Below, piece after piece: positions 34,584 through 46,175 of a stretch of DNA of 64,000 bases (position 1 is the first letter of the stretch; every line of letters begins with the position of its first letter). Under the pieces are notes generated by a model. The model was not told where the DNA came from. It worked only from the letters and a program-made list of their open reading frames with translations, and made no database searches. The DNA lies in NCBI RefSeq assembly GCF_004331955.1, contig NZ_CP036532.1, positions 1,364,001 to 1,428,000 on the forward strand, in the 5' to 3' direction. Source of the DNA: Roseitalea porphyridii. Lineage in GTDB: Bacteria; Pseudomonadota; Alphaproteobacteria; Rhizobiales; Rhizobiaceae. A program made the translations under genes and the position numbers.

Positions 34584-34877
34584 ATGCGCAAGCTCATGAC
34601 CGCCGCCGCCGCGGCCGCCCTGATCGCACTGGCCGGTTGCGGCGAAGAGGCCGCCGAGAACGATGCCAACGAGGAACTCGGCCAGACGACCGAGGAAGTC
34701 GAGGATGCGGTGAACGAGTCCGCTCCGGCCGGCGTCGATTCGGACGAGACGGGCGACAATCTCGATGGCCCGAACGCCGAAATCGAAACCGACGCCGAAG
34801 CCGATCCCGAAACGGATACGGAAACCGAGCTCGAAACCGAGACGGACGCCGAAACGGACGACGACACGCAGAACTGA
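34584..34877 (+). CDS. Small very acidic lipoprotein
   Basis: 97 residues. A lipobox (LAGC, Cys about 19) follows a hydrophobic leader. The rest is extremely acidic: Glu/Asp/Thr repeats (ETDAEADPETDTETELETE) at the C-terminus, with no cysteines after the lipid anchor. Predicted to be an unstructured, anionic surface or periplasmic tether. AGGAGG lies nine bases before the ATG at 34584. Function unknown; it follows the META lipoprotein gene, possibly both envelope-stress linked. Confidence 0.75.
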   Translation: MRKLMTAAAAAALIALAGCGEEAAENDANEELGQTTEEVEDAVNESAPAGVDSDETGDNLDGPNAEIETDAEADPETDTETELETETDAETDDDTQN

Positions 34878-34949
34878 CGCGCGGTCGTTCCGGGGCCGTC
34901 CAGGCGAGGCTCCTCTTACAATTTTGCCGCCCGTGATCTATCAGGCGGC

Positions 34950-35660
34950 ATGTCGATCTGGGTGCGCATTTCCGACTTCGTATCCGGCACGGCGGGCAAT
35001 GCGCTCGGCGGTCTGGTCGAGCAGGTGCGCACCGTGTTCGCCGGCGACCCGGAGACGCGGGCGCGCGTGGCGTTCTCGGTCGCCATGATCGCGCTTTCCG
35101 CCAAGATGGCGAAGGCCGACGGCGTGGTGACCACGTCCGAGGTCGACGCGTTCCGCGAGATCTTCGAAATCCCCGACGAGGAAGCCGAAAGGGTCGCCAG
35201 CCTCTACAACCTCGCCAAGCGCGACGTCGCCGGCTACCAGAGCTACGCGGCGCAACTGGCAGGTCTTTGCGGTTCGGGCCAGCCCGACTGCCCGATGCTG
35301 CGCGACATTCTCGACGGGCTGTTCCACATCGCCAAGGCAGACGGGCTCGTGCACGAAAAGGAACTGGCGTTCCTGTCGGACGTGGCGGCGATCTTCGGCA
35401 TCACCGAGGCCGAATTCGACCGGATTCGCGCCCGCCACGTCGATGTCGGTGACGGCGATCCGTGGCGCATTCTGGGCCTGGAGCCGGGGACCGCCTACGC
35501 CAATGCGCGCAGGCGCTATCGCGAACTGGTGCGCGACAACCATCCCGACACGATGGCCGCGCGCGGCGTTCCGGCCGAGTTCCACGCCATCGCCCATGAG
35601 CGCATCGCGGCGATCAACGCGGCCTGGGACAGGGTCGAGCCGGAACTCCGGCGGCGATGA
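34950..35660 (+). CDS. DjlA-like co-chaperone with TerB and J domains
   Basis: 236 residues. The N-terminal part (FSVAMIALSAKMAKADGVVTTSEVDAFREIF and DILDGLFHIAKADGLVHEKEL) is two repeats of the TerB-type metal-binding helical fold; the C-terminal part is a J domain (DPWRILGLEPGTAYANARRRYRELVRDNHPD) with the intact HPD that stimulates DnaK. DjlA normally has an N-terminal membrane helix; the present protein starts with a short amphipathic segment (SIWVRISDFVSG) that does not clearly span the membrane. The stop overlaps the amidase start as ATGA. Confidence 0.88.
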   Translation: MSIWVRISDFVSGTAGNALGGLVEQVRTVFAGDPETRARVAFSVAMIALSAKMAKADGVVTTSEVDAFREIFEIPDEEAERVASLYNLAKRDVAGYQSYAAQLAGLCGSGQPDCPMLRDILDGLFHIAKADGLVHEKELAFLSDVAAIFGITEAEFDRIRARHVDVGDGDPWRILGLEPGTAYANARRRYRELVRDNHPDTMAARGVPAEFHAIAHERIAAINAAWDRVEPELRRR

Positions 35661-36436
35661 GTGGCCCGGAACCCCTGGCGCCGTTCGACGCCGAGATCGA
35701 TGGCGCGACCGTCCGGCCATCGCCCAATTTCGGCGAGCGGCGCACCGACGATGCCCCGCATCTGATCGTCCTGCACTATACCGGCATGGCCACCGGACCG
35801 GCCGCCGAGGACTGGCTCTGCGCGCCCGAAAGCGAGGTCTCCAGCCACTACCTCGTCCACGAGGATGGCGGCATCGTCCAGATGGTGCCCGAAGAAAAGC
35901 GCGCCTGGCACGCCGGCCGATCGTTCTGGCGCGGCATCGCGGACGTCAATTCGGCCTCGGTCGGCATCGAGATCGCCAATGGCGGTCACGCGTTCGGCCT
36001 GCCCGACTATCCCGAGCCGCAGATCGCGGCCGTCGTCACATTGGTGGCGGCGATCATGGCTCGCCACGGCATCGGCGCGCATGACGTGATCGCCCATTCG
36101 GACGTGGCGCCCGGCCGCAAGCAGGATCCGGGCGAGCGCTTTCCATGGGGGAGGCTGGCCGAGGCGGGAGCCGCGATCCATGCCGCGCCGGTTCCGGTCG
36201 GAGGAGGGCGCTTCTTCGCGCCCGGTGATGTGGGCGAACCGGTGGCGGCGCTTCAGTCAATGCTGGGCCTTTACGGCTTCGACACCGATCCGGACGGGGT
36301 CTTTGGCGAGAAGACGCGCATCCAGATCGAGGCGTTTCAGCGGCGCCACCGTCCCGCGCGCGTCGACGGCATCGCCGACATGTCGACGATCGAGACGCTC
36401 AACCGGGTTCTGAGGCTCTACCCGTCGCTTGGCTGA
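35657..36436 (+). CDS. N-acetylmuramoyl-L-alanine amidase with C-terminal peptidoglycan-binding domain
   Basis: 259 residues. The N-terminal domain is amidase_2 (AmpD/PGRP type): LIVLHYTGMATG with the first Zn ligand His, SSHYLVHEDGGIVQMVPEEKRAWHAG, and HSDVAPGRKQDPG with the others. A PG_binding_1 domain (VAALQSMLGLYGFDTDPDGVFGEKT) follows at about residue 190. No signal peptide, so it is probably cytoplasmic like AmpD, recycling anhydro-muropeptides, unless exported otherwise. It is translationally coupled to the DjlA-like gene. Confidence 0.92.
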   Translation: MSGPEPLAPFDAEIDGATVRPSPNFGERRTDDAPHLIVLHYTGMATGPAAEDWLCAPESEVSSHYLVHEDGGIVQMVPEEKRAWHAGRSFWRGIADVNSASVGIEIANGGHAFGLPDYPEPQIAAVVTLVAAIMARHGIGAHDVIAHSDVAPGRKQDPGERFPWGRLAEAGAAIHAAPVPVGGGRFFAPGDVGEPVAALQSMLGLYGFDTDPDGVFGEKTRIQIEAFQRRHRPARVDGIADMSTIETLNRVLRLYPSLG

Positions 36437-36550
36437 ACGCCGGGCCTCGCGCGGTGTTACGCGCTGTCTTCCACTTTGACTTGTTGCGGCGCACAAGCGC
36501 CCCATTCGCCCTGTTGGTCCGCGCTTCAACCCAGAAAGCGGATTTTTTCC

Positions 36551-37090
36551 ATGAATGCAAAGACGATTGGCCTTTTTGGCCTGCTGGCGACGCTCACCCT
36601 GGTCGCCGGCTGCGAGACGACCGGCAACATGGCTGCGGCCGACACCGACATCGCCACGCCTGAAGCAAGCGAACTGGCGCTCGCCATCGACAATCCGGTC
36701 AGCAAGGCGGCAGGCGACGACCGCCCGTTCGCGAAGCTGATCGCTCAACACGCGGCGGCCAACGAGGTTCCGGTCGAACTGGCCCATGCGGTCATCTATT
36801 CGGAAAGCAGCTACAGGTCCGATGCGCGCGGCGCGGCCGGCGAGATCGGTCTGATGCAGATCAAGCTCGCCACGGCCCGCATGATGGGCTACGGCGGCTC
36901 GGCGAAGGGGCTCTACGACCCGGCCACCAACATCAAGTACGGCATGAAATATCTCGGCGGCGCGCACCAGCTTGCCGGCGGCACCACTTGCGGCACGATC
37001 CTGCGCTACAATGCCGGCCACGCCGCGCGATCGATGAACCCGGTCTCGCAGCGCTATTGCAACAAGGTCTCCGGAATCCTTGGCGAATAA
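36551..37090 (+). CDS. Lytic transglycosylase lipoprotein (SLT domain)
   Basis: 179 residues. A leader with lipobox VAGC (Cys about 22) is followed by a linker and a small lysozyme-like SLT domain: catalytic Glu in IYSESSYRSDARGAAGEIGLMQI (about residue 83) and the YNAGHAARSM segment near the end. It would cut peptidoglycan to 1,6-anhydro-muramyl products. The ATG at 36551 is chosen from the leader. No close neighbour requires cotranscription. Confidence 0.9.
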   Translation: MNAKTIGLFGLLATLTLVAGCETTGNMAAADTDIATPEASELALAIDNPVSKAAGDDRPFAKLIAQHAAANEVPVELAHAVIYSESSYRSDARGAAGEIGLMQIKLATARMMGYGGSAKGLYDPATNIKYGMKYLGGAHQLAGGTTCGTILRYNAGHAARSMNPVSQRYCNKVSGILGE

Positions 37091-37289
37091 GGCATCTGGT
37101 GCCGGCGACCGCCTCTCCCGGATCGGTAAACCTAGGCTAACCCGTTGAATCCACTCATGATTGGTCGACCCCGTATGGACGGGTCGCAGCGCGCCGCAAA
37201 CACCGTTCCAAGACGATAGGCCATTGACGCGGCGGGCCGGTGCCTACCTTCTGGCTCAGGCCCGAGCGGTCAAACAGTGGAGGCAGGCC

Positions 37290-37610
37290 TTGACCATCTT
37301 GCGCGTCATCATCGCGGCGTCGGGCGCGGCATTCGCCGCGCTCATCCTGTGGGCGTTCTTCGCGGCCGAGTTCTGGGCGTCGTTCGATGCGATCACGGCG
37401 GACCCGTGGGGACTGGTCACGCTGGCCGACCTCTATCTGGGCTTCTTCCTGGCCGCGATCGTCATCGCCTTCTTCGAAAGGGGTGGGCGCGCGGTGCTGT
37501 GGATCGTGCCTCTGCCGTTCCTGGGCAATCTTTGGGCGGTGGTCTGGTTCGTCGTCCGCCTGCCCGAATTGCGCAGACGGCTTGCCGCCTCGCGTTCTGC
37601 GGCGACTTGA
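37290..37610 (+). CDS. Small DUF1475-like membrane protein (TTG start)
   Basis: 106 residues with three predicted helices: VIIAASGAAFAALILWAFF, LADLYLGFFLAAIVIAFF and AVLWIVPLPFLGNLWAVVWFVV. The pattern of DPWGLVTLADLYLGFF and ending VVRLPELRRRL resembles DUF1475. The reading frame opens earlier at 37161, but TTG at 37290 is preceded by GGAGG with a six-base spacer and matches the usual N-terminus MTILRV. I therefore take TTG as start. Function unknown; the N-terminal extension would be a basic, poorly conserved stretch. Confidence 0.72.
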   Translation: MTILRVIIAASGAAFAALILWAFFAAEFWASFDAITADPWGLVTLADLYLGFFLAAIVIAFFERGGRAVLWIVPLPFLGNLWAVVWFVVRLPELRRRLAASRSAAT

Positions 37611-37707
37611 CGCCCGGCCTGTCAACCCCTCTAAATGCCGAGGCGGTTGTCACGCGAGTCGACCGATCACGCTTGACTTGCGCCGCAGGCGTTCGGGGAG
37701 GGCGGTC

Positions 37708-38394
37708 ATGACAACGAAAATCTGCATAGCCGACGATCATCCATTGTTCCGCGACGCCATCAAGTCGGCGCTCGTCGGGCACATCAATGGCGGCCCGGCA
37801 AACACCACGATGATCGAGGCGGGCGACTTCAACGAGGCGATCGCCGTGCTCGACCGCGAGCACGATCTCGACCTGTTGCTGCTCGATCTGACCATGCCGG
37901 GCGCGAGCGGCCTGTCGGCGCTGGTCGCCGTGCGCGCCTCCTATCCCGCGGTTCCAGTGGTCGTGGTTTCGGCGAGCGACGATCCGACGACGGTGCGCCG
38001 GGCGCTCGATCTCGGCGCATCGGGCTTCATCTCCAAGTCGGCCGGCTCGGAGGCGATCCGTTCCAGCGTTCAGGCGGTTCTCGATGGCGAGGTCGCCATT
38101 CCGGACAATATCGATCTGGGCCGTGAGCACGACCCGGAGGTCGAGGACCTGATCAGCCGCATCCGCACGCTGACGCCGCAGCAGGCGCGAGTGCTCGGCA
38201 TGCTCGCGGAGGGCCTTCTGAACAAGCAGATCGCCTACGAACTCGGTGTGTCCGAGGCGACCATCAAGGCGCATGTCTCGGCGGTGCTGCAGAAGCTCAA
38301 CGTGGACAGCCGCACCCAGGCCGTCATCCGCCTGTCGAAGATCGGCAGCGAGATGCTGCGCGGCGGCGAAGGCGACAGTACGGCCAGCGCCTGA
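37708..38394 (+). CDS. NarL/FixJ-family response regulator
   Basis: 228 residues. The receiver domain (about residues 1-125) has the acidic pair in CIADDH, phospho-acceptor Asp in LLLDLTMPG (about residue 57) and the Thr/Ser-Lys pair in VVVSASDD and FISKSAGS. The LuxR-type DNA-binding domain (about residues 155-215) has LTPQQARVLGMLAEGLLNKQIAYEL and EATIKAHVSAVLQKL. No kinase is adjacent on the same strand; the likely partner is the hybrid kinase at 41387-44896, separated only by parC and mscL on the other strand. That pairing is inference. Confidence 0.93.
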   Translation: MTTKICIADDHPLFRDAIKSALVGHINGGPANTTMIEAGDFNEAIAVLDREHDLDLLLLDLTMPGASGLSALVAVRASYPAVPVVVVSASDDPTTVRRALDLGASGFISKSAGSEAIRSSVQAVLDGEVAIPDNIDLGREHDPEVEDLISRIRTLTPQQARVLGMLAEGLLNKQIAYELGVSEATIKAHVSAVLQKLNVDSRTQAVIRLSKIGSEMLRGGEGDSTASA

Positions 38395-38416
38395 GGCCGG
38401 CCAGGGCCCGTTCCGC

Positions 38417-40696
<2,280 letters not shown>

Positions 40697-40743
40697 GATT
40701 TCTGGTTACCGGCTTGCGCGATTCGCAGCAAGCGAGCCGCTGA

Positions 40744-40770
40744 GCGATCCCCGGCGGGGCCGGGGATCGC
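40744..40770 (-). terminator. Strong hairpin between mscL and parC
   Basis: GCGATCCCCGGC (40744-40755) pairs perfectly with 40759-40770 around a three-base loop. It follows the mscL stop on the minus strand and lies 48 bases before the parC start. No T-run, so it may act with Rho or as an RNA-stabilising end. Confidence 0.55.
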
Positions 40771-40785
40771 GCGGCGCGTCCTGGC

Positions 40786-41208
40786 TCAGGCCTGCTTTCG
40801 CAACAGGTCGCGGATTTCGGTCAGGAGCACCACGTCCTCCGCCGGCGCGGCGGGCGCGGCTTCGGCTTCGGTTTCCTGCTTGCGCTTCATGTTGTTTACC
40901 GCCTTGACCATCAGGAAGATGATGAAGGCGAGGATCAGGAAGTTGATGACGGCGGTCAGGAAGGCGCCATAGGCCAGCACGGCGCCCTGTTCGCGGGCCG
41001 CTTCAAGCGAACCCGCGGTGACCTCCGCGCCGAGCGGGATGAAATAGTTGGAGAAGTCGAGCCCGCCGAAGATGGCTCCGACGATCGGCATGATGACATC
41101 GCCGGTCAGCGACGTGACGATCGCGCCGAACGCCGCCCCGATGATCACGCCCACGGCGAGATCCATGACATTGCCCTTGGCGATGAATTCCTGAAATTCC
41201 TTGAGCAT
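40786..41208 (-). CDS. mscL: Large-conductance mechanosensitive channel
   Basis: 140 residues. MscL opens under membrane tension to release osmolytes. The first helix ([27 protein letters not shown]) carries the Gly/Ala gate pattern and the Val-rich constriction; the periplasmic loop and second helix ([19 protein letters not shown]) follow; the C-terminal amphipathic bundle ends with [12 protein letters not shown]. It is slightly shorter or similar to family length. The gene diverges from the kinase gene. Confidence 0.96.
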   Translation of the reverse strand: MLKEFQEFIAKGNVMDLAVGVIIGAAFGAIVTSLTGDVIMPIVGAIFGGLDFSNYFIPLGAEVTAGSLEAAREQGAVLAYGAFLTAVINFLILAFIIFLMVKAVNNMKRKQETEAEAAPAAPAEDVVLLTEIRDLLRKQA

Positions 41209-41386
41209 GTGCGCCCCCTTTGTCGGTTGCTCGAAAGACGATCGCGGCGGACCAGAAAATGCCGCCGGCGCTCACTACAGCACTTGATGCCCGCGTGGAA
41301 CGGCAATTCGGCACCGACGGCCATTGAGTGTGGTTAGACATCGATGGTGCGCTCTGCTTGAATGCGCGCCGGATCGGGAGTGGTGC

Positions 41387-44300
41387 ATGCAGGGTTGGCT
41401 GGTAGCGCTGTCGGCGTTCGGATATCTGGCCATTCTGTTCGCGGTCGCCGCCTATGGCGACCGGCGTTCGCGCGCCGTCCCGCCGGGCAGCCCGCGACCG
41501 CTGATCTACGCGTTCAGCCTGGCCGTCTACTGCACCTCATGGACCTTCTTCGGCTCCATCGGCCTCGCCGCGAGCGACGGCTTCGAGTTCTTCGCCATCT
41601 ATCTCGGGCCGATCCTGGTCTTCACCCTTGGCTATCCGCTGGTCCGGCGGGTGGTCCACCTGTCCAAGTCCGAGCGGATCACCTCGATCGCCGACTTTCT
41701 GGGCGCCCGATACGGCAAGTCGATGCACGTCGCAGCGCTCGCCGCCTGCATCGCCGTCATCGGCACGGTTCCCTACATCGCGCTGCAGCTGAAGGCCGTC
41801 TCCAACGCGGTCACGCTGATGGTCAGCCACTATGACGGCACGGGCGGCTATCCCGCCACGCTGACGCTCGACGTGTCGTTCGTCGTCGCGGCCTCGCTGC
41901 TGGTCTTTTCGGCGCTGTTCGGCACCCGCCATGCCGATGCGACCGAGCACCAGGACGGGCTGATCACGGCGATCGCGGTCGAATCGGTCGTCAAGCTGCT
42001 CGTCTTCCTGCTGGTCGGCCTTGCCATCACGTTCTTCATCTTCGGCGGCATGGAGCCGATCGCCGAGGCGTTCCGGTCGGACCCGGCGGTCGCGCGATCG
42101 CTGTCGGAGGGCACGTCCGGCGAGACCTGGCTGGTGATGACGTTGCTCAGCGCCTGCGCGATCCTGATGCTGCCCCGCCAGTTCCACGTCACCGTGGTCG
42201 AGCATCGCTCGGACGTCGAACTGCGCCGCGCCGCCTGGCTGTTTCCGATTTATCTGATCGCCATCAACCTGCTGGTCATGCCGATCGCCGTCGCCGGCAT
42301 GATCCATCTGGGGCCGGACGTGCCGGCTGACATGTACCTGCTGGCGCTGCCGCTTGCCGCCGACCTGGACCTTCTGGCGCTGATCACCTTCATCGGCGGG
42401 CTGTCGGCGGCGACCGCCATGGTGATCGTCGCCTCGGTGGCGCTGGCGATCATGGTGTCCAACGACCTCGTGCTGCCGGCGCTGCTGTGGCGCAAGGGCG
42501 CGGCCGCCCGTTCGGCGGCGAGCGACTGGTCGCAGATCATCCTGAGCATCCGGCGCGTCGCGATGGCGGTGATCATCCTCGCCGCCTTCGTCTATTACCG
42601 GCAGGCCGACCAGACGGCGCAACTCGCATCGATCGGACTTTTATCGTTCGCCGCGATCGCCCAGTTCGCGCCGGCCTTCCTGATCGGCCTGATCTGGCGC
42701 GGCGCCAATGCCCGCGGCGCGTTTCTTGGGATGGCGTCGGGCTTCATCGTCTGGGCCTACACGCTGCTGCTGCCCAATCTGGCCGGCGCCGATTCGCAGA
42801 TCGTGCGCGAAGGCCTGCTCGGCATCGCCATACTTCGGCCCAGCCAGCTCTTCGGGGTCCAGTTCGACCCGCTGGTGCACGGCGTCTTCTGGTCGCTGGC
42901 GGTCAACATCGCCTTTCTCGTCGGCGGCTCGCTGTCGCGCGTGCCGACGCCGCTCGAACGCATCCAGGCGGTCACCTTCGTGCCGCGCGAGACCCAGCAG
43001 ACGATCGGCCTCAAGCGGTTCCGGACCACGACCACCATCGACGAACTCAAGGGCGCCATCGCCCGCTATGTCGGCACCGCGCGCATGGAACGCGCGTTCG
43101 AGACCTTCGAGTTGCGCGAGGGCCGCAAGCTGGTCGGATCGGATACGACCGACATCTCCGTGGTGCGCTATGCCGAACAGGTGCTCGCCAGCGCCATCGG
43201 CTCGTCGTCGGCCCGGCTCGTCCTGTCGCTGCTGTTCGAAAAGGACGGCGCCTCGTCGCGCGAGACGGTGCGGCTTCTCGACGACGCATCCGAAGCGTTG
43301 CAGCAGAACCGTGACCTTCTGCAGAAGGCGCTCGACCAGATGGATCAGGGCATTTCCGTGTTCAACAGCGAGTACCGGCTGACCAACTGGAACGGGCAGT
43401 TCCGGCGGCTGCTCGGCCTGCCGCCCGAAATGGGCAATTTCGGCATGCCGCTCAAATCGATCACCGGAACGCTGGTCGAGGGCGGGCAGATCACCGTCGA
43501 GGCCGAGCGCGAGCTTGTCGAGAACGTCACTCGGTTCCGCCGCGCCTGGCAACTCTCGCTCGGCCGCAGCGGGCGCATTCTCGAAATCCGCTCGAACCCG
43601 ATGCCCGACGGCGGGCTCGTCATCACCTACACCGACATCACCGGTCGGGTGGAGGCCGACGAGGCGCTCAAGCGGACCAAGGAGAGCCTCGAGATGCGGG
43701 TTCAGGCGCGCACGGCCGAACTGACCGAAGTCAACGAGGAACTGGCCGTCGCCCGCCGCCGCGCCGAAGAGGCCAACATCGGCAAGACGCGCTTTCTCGC
43801 TGCCGCCGGCCACGACATCTCGCAACCGCTCAACGCCGCGCGGCTCTACACCTCCTCGCTGGTCGAGCGCATGGGCGGGCAGGCCGACGCGACCAATCGC
43901 GAGATCGCGCACAAGATCGATTCCGCGCTCGAATCGGTCGAGCACATCATCGGCGCCGTGCTCGACATCTCCCGGCTCGATGCCGGCGCGCTGACGCCGA
44001 GCCCCACCCGCTTTCGGCTGATCGATCTGCTTGAACAGGTGCGCACGGATTTCGCGCCGATGGCGCGCGAGAAGGGCCTCGAGATCCGCCTCGTGCCGAC
44101 CAGCCTGATCGTCGAGACCGACCGCAACCTTTTGCGCCGCCTTTTGCAGAATCTCGTCTCCAACGCGGTCAAGTACACCCACGAGGGCCGCGTCCTGATC
44201 GGTGTGCGCCGGCACAATCATGACGCGGTGATCGGCGTCTACGACACGGGCATCGGCATCGCGCCCGACAAGGTGGCGCGGGTGTTCGAGGAGTTCCAGA

Positions 44301-44896
44301 GGCTGTCGGACGGTGCGCGCATCGCCGCCGGTCTTGGCCTTGGCCTTTCGATCGTCGACCGGATCTCGCGTGTGCTGAGCCTGGAGGTGGCGCTGGAATC
44401 GACGCCGGGTCGCGGAACCGCCTTCAAGGTCGCCGTGCCGACCGTCGAGGCGGCGCCGCAAGCCGCTCCGGCCCCAAGGCCCGCCGAGCCCGCCCCGAGC
44501 CGGTCGATCCTGACCGGGCTGACCATCGCCTGCATCGACAATGACGAGACGATCCTGTCGGGCATGAGCGTGCTGCTGACCGGCTGGGGCGCGACCGTGA
44601 TCGGAGCCCCCCGCCGCGAAATGCTGGCCCGTGCGCTCGATGAGCATGGCGCCGATCCGCAGGTGATCATAGCCGACTACCATCTCGACGACGGCACCGG
44701 CATGGACGTGATCGCCGATATGCGCGCCCGCTATGGCGAGGAGATCACCGCCGTCCTCGTCACCGCCGACCGGTCCGGCGAACTGCGCGAACGAACCTCG
44801 TCCGCCGGCGTGCATCTTCTCAACAAGCCGCTCAAGCCGGCGGCCCTCCGCGCCATGCTGACGCAGGTGCCGCTGCCGCGCGTCGCTGCCGAATAG
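41387..44896 (+). CDS. Hybrid histidine kinase fused to a sodium:solute symporter-like membrane domain
   Basis: 1169 residues. Residues 1-540 are a 13-helix SSS (PutP-type) domain, with LIYAFSLAVYCTSWTFFGS near the N-terminus. A PAS-like part (about 620-760), a coiled-coil segment, then HisKA with AAGHDISQPLNAARLYTSS (phospho-His about residue 805), HATPase with LVSNAVKYTHEGR and GLGLGLSIVDRIS, and a C-terminal receiver with DNDETILSG and ADYHLDDGTGMD (Asp about 1100). Proteins of this plan (CbrA/NahK-like) may sense a transported solute. ATG 41387 has GGGAG upstream. Likely partner: the NarL-type regulator at 37708. Confidence 0.93.
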   Translation: MQGWLVALSAFGYLAILFAVAAYGDRRSRAVPPGSPRPLIYAFSLAVYCTSWTFFGSIGLAASDGFEFFAIYLGPILVFTLGYPLVRRVVHLSKSERITSIADFLGARYGKSMHVAALAACIAVIGTVPYIALQLKAVSNAVTLMVSHYDGTGGYPATLTLDVSFVVAASLLVFSALFGTRHADATEHQDGLITAIAVESVVKLLVFLLVGLAITFFIFGGMEPIAEAFRSDPAVARSLSEGTSGETWLVMTLLSACAILMLPRQFHVTVVEHRSDVELRRAAWLFPIYLIAINLLVMPIAVAGMIHLGPDVPADMYLLALPLAADLDLLALITFIGGLSAATAMVIVASVALAIMVSNDLVLPALLWRKGAAARSAASDWSQIILSIRRVAMAVIILAAFVYYRQADQTAQLASIGLLSFAAIAQFAPAFLIGLIWRGANARGAFLGMASGFIVWAYTLLLPNLAGADSQIVREGLLGIAILRPSQLFGVQFDPLVHGVFWSLAVNIAFLVGGSLSRVPTPLERIQAVTFVPRETQQTIGLKRFRTTTTIDELKGAIARYVGTARMERAFETFELREGRKLVGSDTTDISVVRYAEQVLASAIGSSSARLVLSLLFEKDGASSRETVRLLDDASEALQQNRDLLQKALDQMDQGISVFNSEYRLTNWNGQFRRLLGLPPEMGNFGMPLKSITGTLVEGGQITVEAERELVENVTRFRRAWQLSLGRSGRILEIRSNPMPDGGLVITYTDITGRVEADEALKRTKESLEMRVQARTAELTEVNEELAVARRRAEEANIGKTRFLAAAGHDISQPLNAARLYTSSLVERMGGQADATNREIAHKIDSALESVEHIIGAVLDISRLDAGALTPSPTRFRLIDLLEQVRTDFAPMAREKGLEIRLVPTSLIVETDRNLLRRLLQNLVSNAVKYTHEGRVLIGVRRHNHDAVIGVYDTGIGIAPDKVARVFEEFQRLSDGARIAAGLGLGLSIVDRISRVLSLEVALESTPGRGTAFKVAVPTVEAAPQAAPAPRPAEPAPSRSILTGLTIACIDNDETILSGMSVLLTGWGATVIGAPRREMLARALDEHGADPQVIIADYHLDDGTGMDVIADMRARYGEEITAVLVTADRSGELRERTSSAGVHLLNKPLKPAALRAMLTQVPLPRVAAE

Positions 44897-45072
44897 GGCA
44901 GGACAGAGGGCGCCCGGATCGTAGCCCGACAATGAGCCGACCTCCAAATTTCGGTGCTGAGCCCGCCGGATTAACCATCTCAATTTTCACTTTCGCAGTA
45001 ATTGCCCGTTAATTTCGGCGACCGGCGCCGGCGGGTGGCGCCCATACATTCCTCGAACCCCTGGTGCGATCC

Positions 45073-46077
45073 ATGCGTGGTCTTTTCGGCGCGGCCGGTC
45101 TTTGTGTGCTATCGGCTCTTGTGGTCGCCGGGTGCACCGCATCCTCGGGCATCGAAGCGCTGGAGTTGCCCGAACCTTCGCGCGAGATCACAAGCTCGAT
45201 TACGCCGCCGGCGCCGGTCCCGGCCGCCGGCGTCCCCGATGCCGCGCCGGCGAACGCGATGGCGCCGTCCGCCCTTTCGCGCACCGCTCCCGCGATTTCG
45301 ACGCCGCCGGCGCCGGCCCCTGTCGAAGTGGCGCTGGCCCGTCCCGAAAACCCCGCTCGAACGGGCGGCCGCCTGACGATCTACGCCCCCCGTTTCGGCG
45401 ACGCCAAACCGGTCAATTTCGGCCGCGCCTCGCCCGACAGGTTCGCCGTGCACGGCGTTGACGTCTCTCACTGGCAGCAGGAGATCGACTGGAAGACGCT
45501 GCGCACGCAGGGCGCCAATTTCGCCTTCATCAAGGCGACCGAGGGCGGCAAGCATGTCGACCGGCTGTTCCGGCGCAACTGGGACGAAGCGCGAAAGGCC
45601 GGTATTCCGCGCGGCGCCTATCATTTCTTCTACTGGTGCCGTGCAGCCTCCGAACAGGCCGACTGGTTCATCCGGAACGTGCCCAAGGAGCCGGGCGCGC
45701 TTCCGCCGGTGCTCGATGTCGAGTGGTACGGCAACAAGGGCTCGTGCCCGAAAAAGCCGCCGCGCGCCACAGTCCTCAAGAAGATGAAGGTGTTCTCCGA
45801 TCGGATCGAGGCGCACTATGGCGTCAAGCCGATCATCTACACCACGCCCGACTTCTACGAGGACAATCTGCAGGGCCAGTTCACGGACCATTCCTTCTGG
45901 TTGCGTTCGGTCGCCGCCCACCCCAGGGAGCGCTACCCGAACCGTCCGTTCGCCTTCTGGCAGTATTCGGGAACCGGCACGGCCAAGCGCGGTGTCGAAA
46001 CGAAGATCGATCTGAACGTCTTCAACGGCACCGAGGAAGGCTGGCACAACTGGCTGGCGCAGAACCTGACACGCTAG
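45073..46077 (+). CDS. GH25 family lysozyme-like lipoprotein (copy 2)
   Basis: 334 residues. A lipobox (VAGC, Cys about 21) and a long Pro/Ala-rich linker (about residues 25-110) precede the GH25 domain, which starts VHGVDVSHWQQEIDW and has VLDVEWYG, SFWLRSVAAHP and FWQYSGTG. The catalytic Asp and Glu are in place. It is a paralogue of 21885-22703 with a longer linker, so the enzyme may reach farther through the periplasm. A GTG nine bases upstream (45064) is an alternative start; neither has a good ribosome site. Confidence 0.88.
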   Translation: MRGLFGAAGLCVLSALVVAGCTASSGIEALELPEPSREITSSITPPAPVPAAGVPDAAPANAMAPSALSRTAPAISTPPAPAPVEVALARPENPARTGGRLTIYAPRFGDAKPVNFGRASPDRFAVHGVDVSHWQQEIDWKTLRTQGANFAFIKATEGGKHVDRLFRRNWDEARKAGIPRGAYHFFYWCRAASEQADWFIRNVPKEPGALPPVLDVEWYGNKGSCPKKPPRATVLKKMKVFSDRIEAHYGVKPIIYTTPDFYEDNLQGQFTDHSFWLRSVAAHPRERYPNRPFAFWQYSGTGTAKRGVETKIDLNVFNGTEEGWHNWLAQNLTR

Positions 46078-46175
46078 CACGCCGCCCGGCGACGAAAGAT
46101 CCGCGCGATCGCGATTGACCGCCGTGAGCGGGTGTTGCAACGGTTCGCCATCACCGAGCAGCGCGGAATCATCGC

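Noticed and set aside
42641-44983. 780-codon open frame antisense to the hybrid kinase
   Set aside because: The kinase has full domains on the other strand; the antisense frame shows only low-complexity residues.
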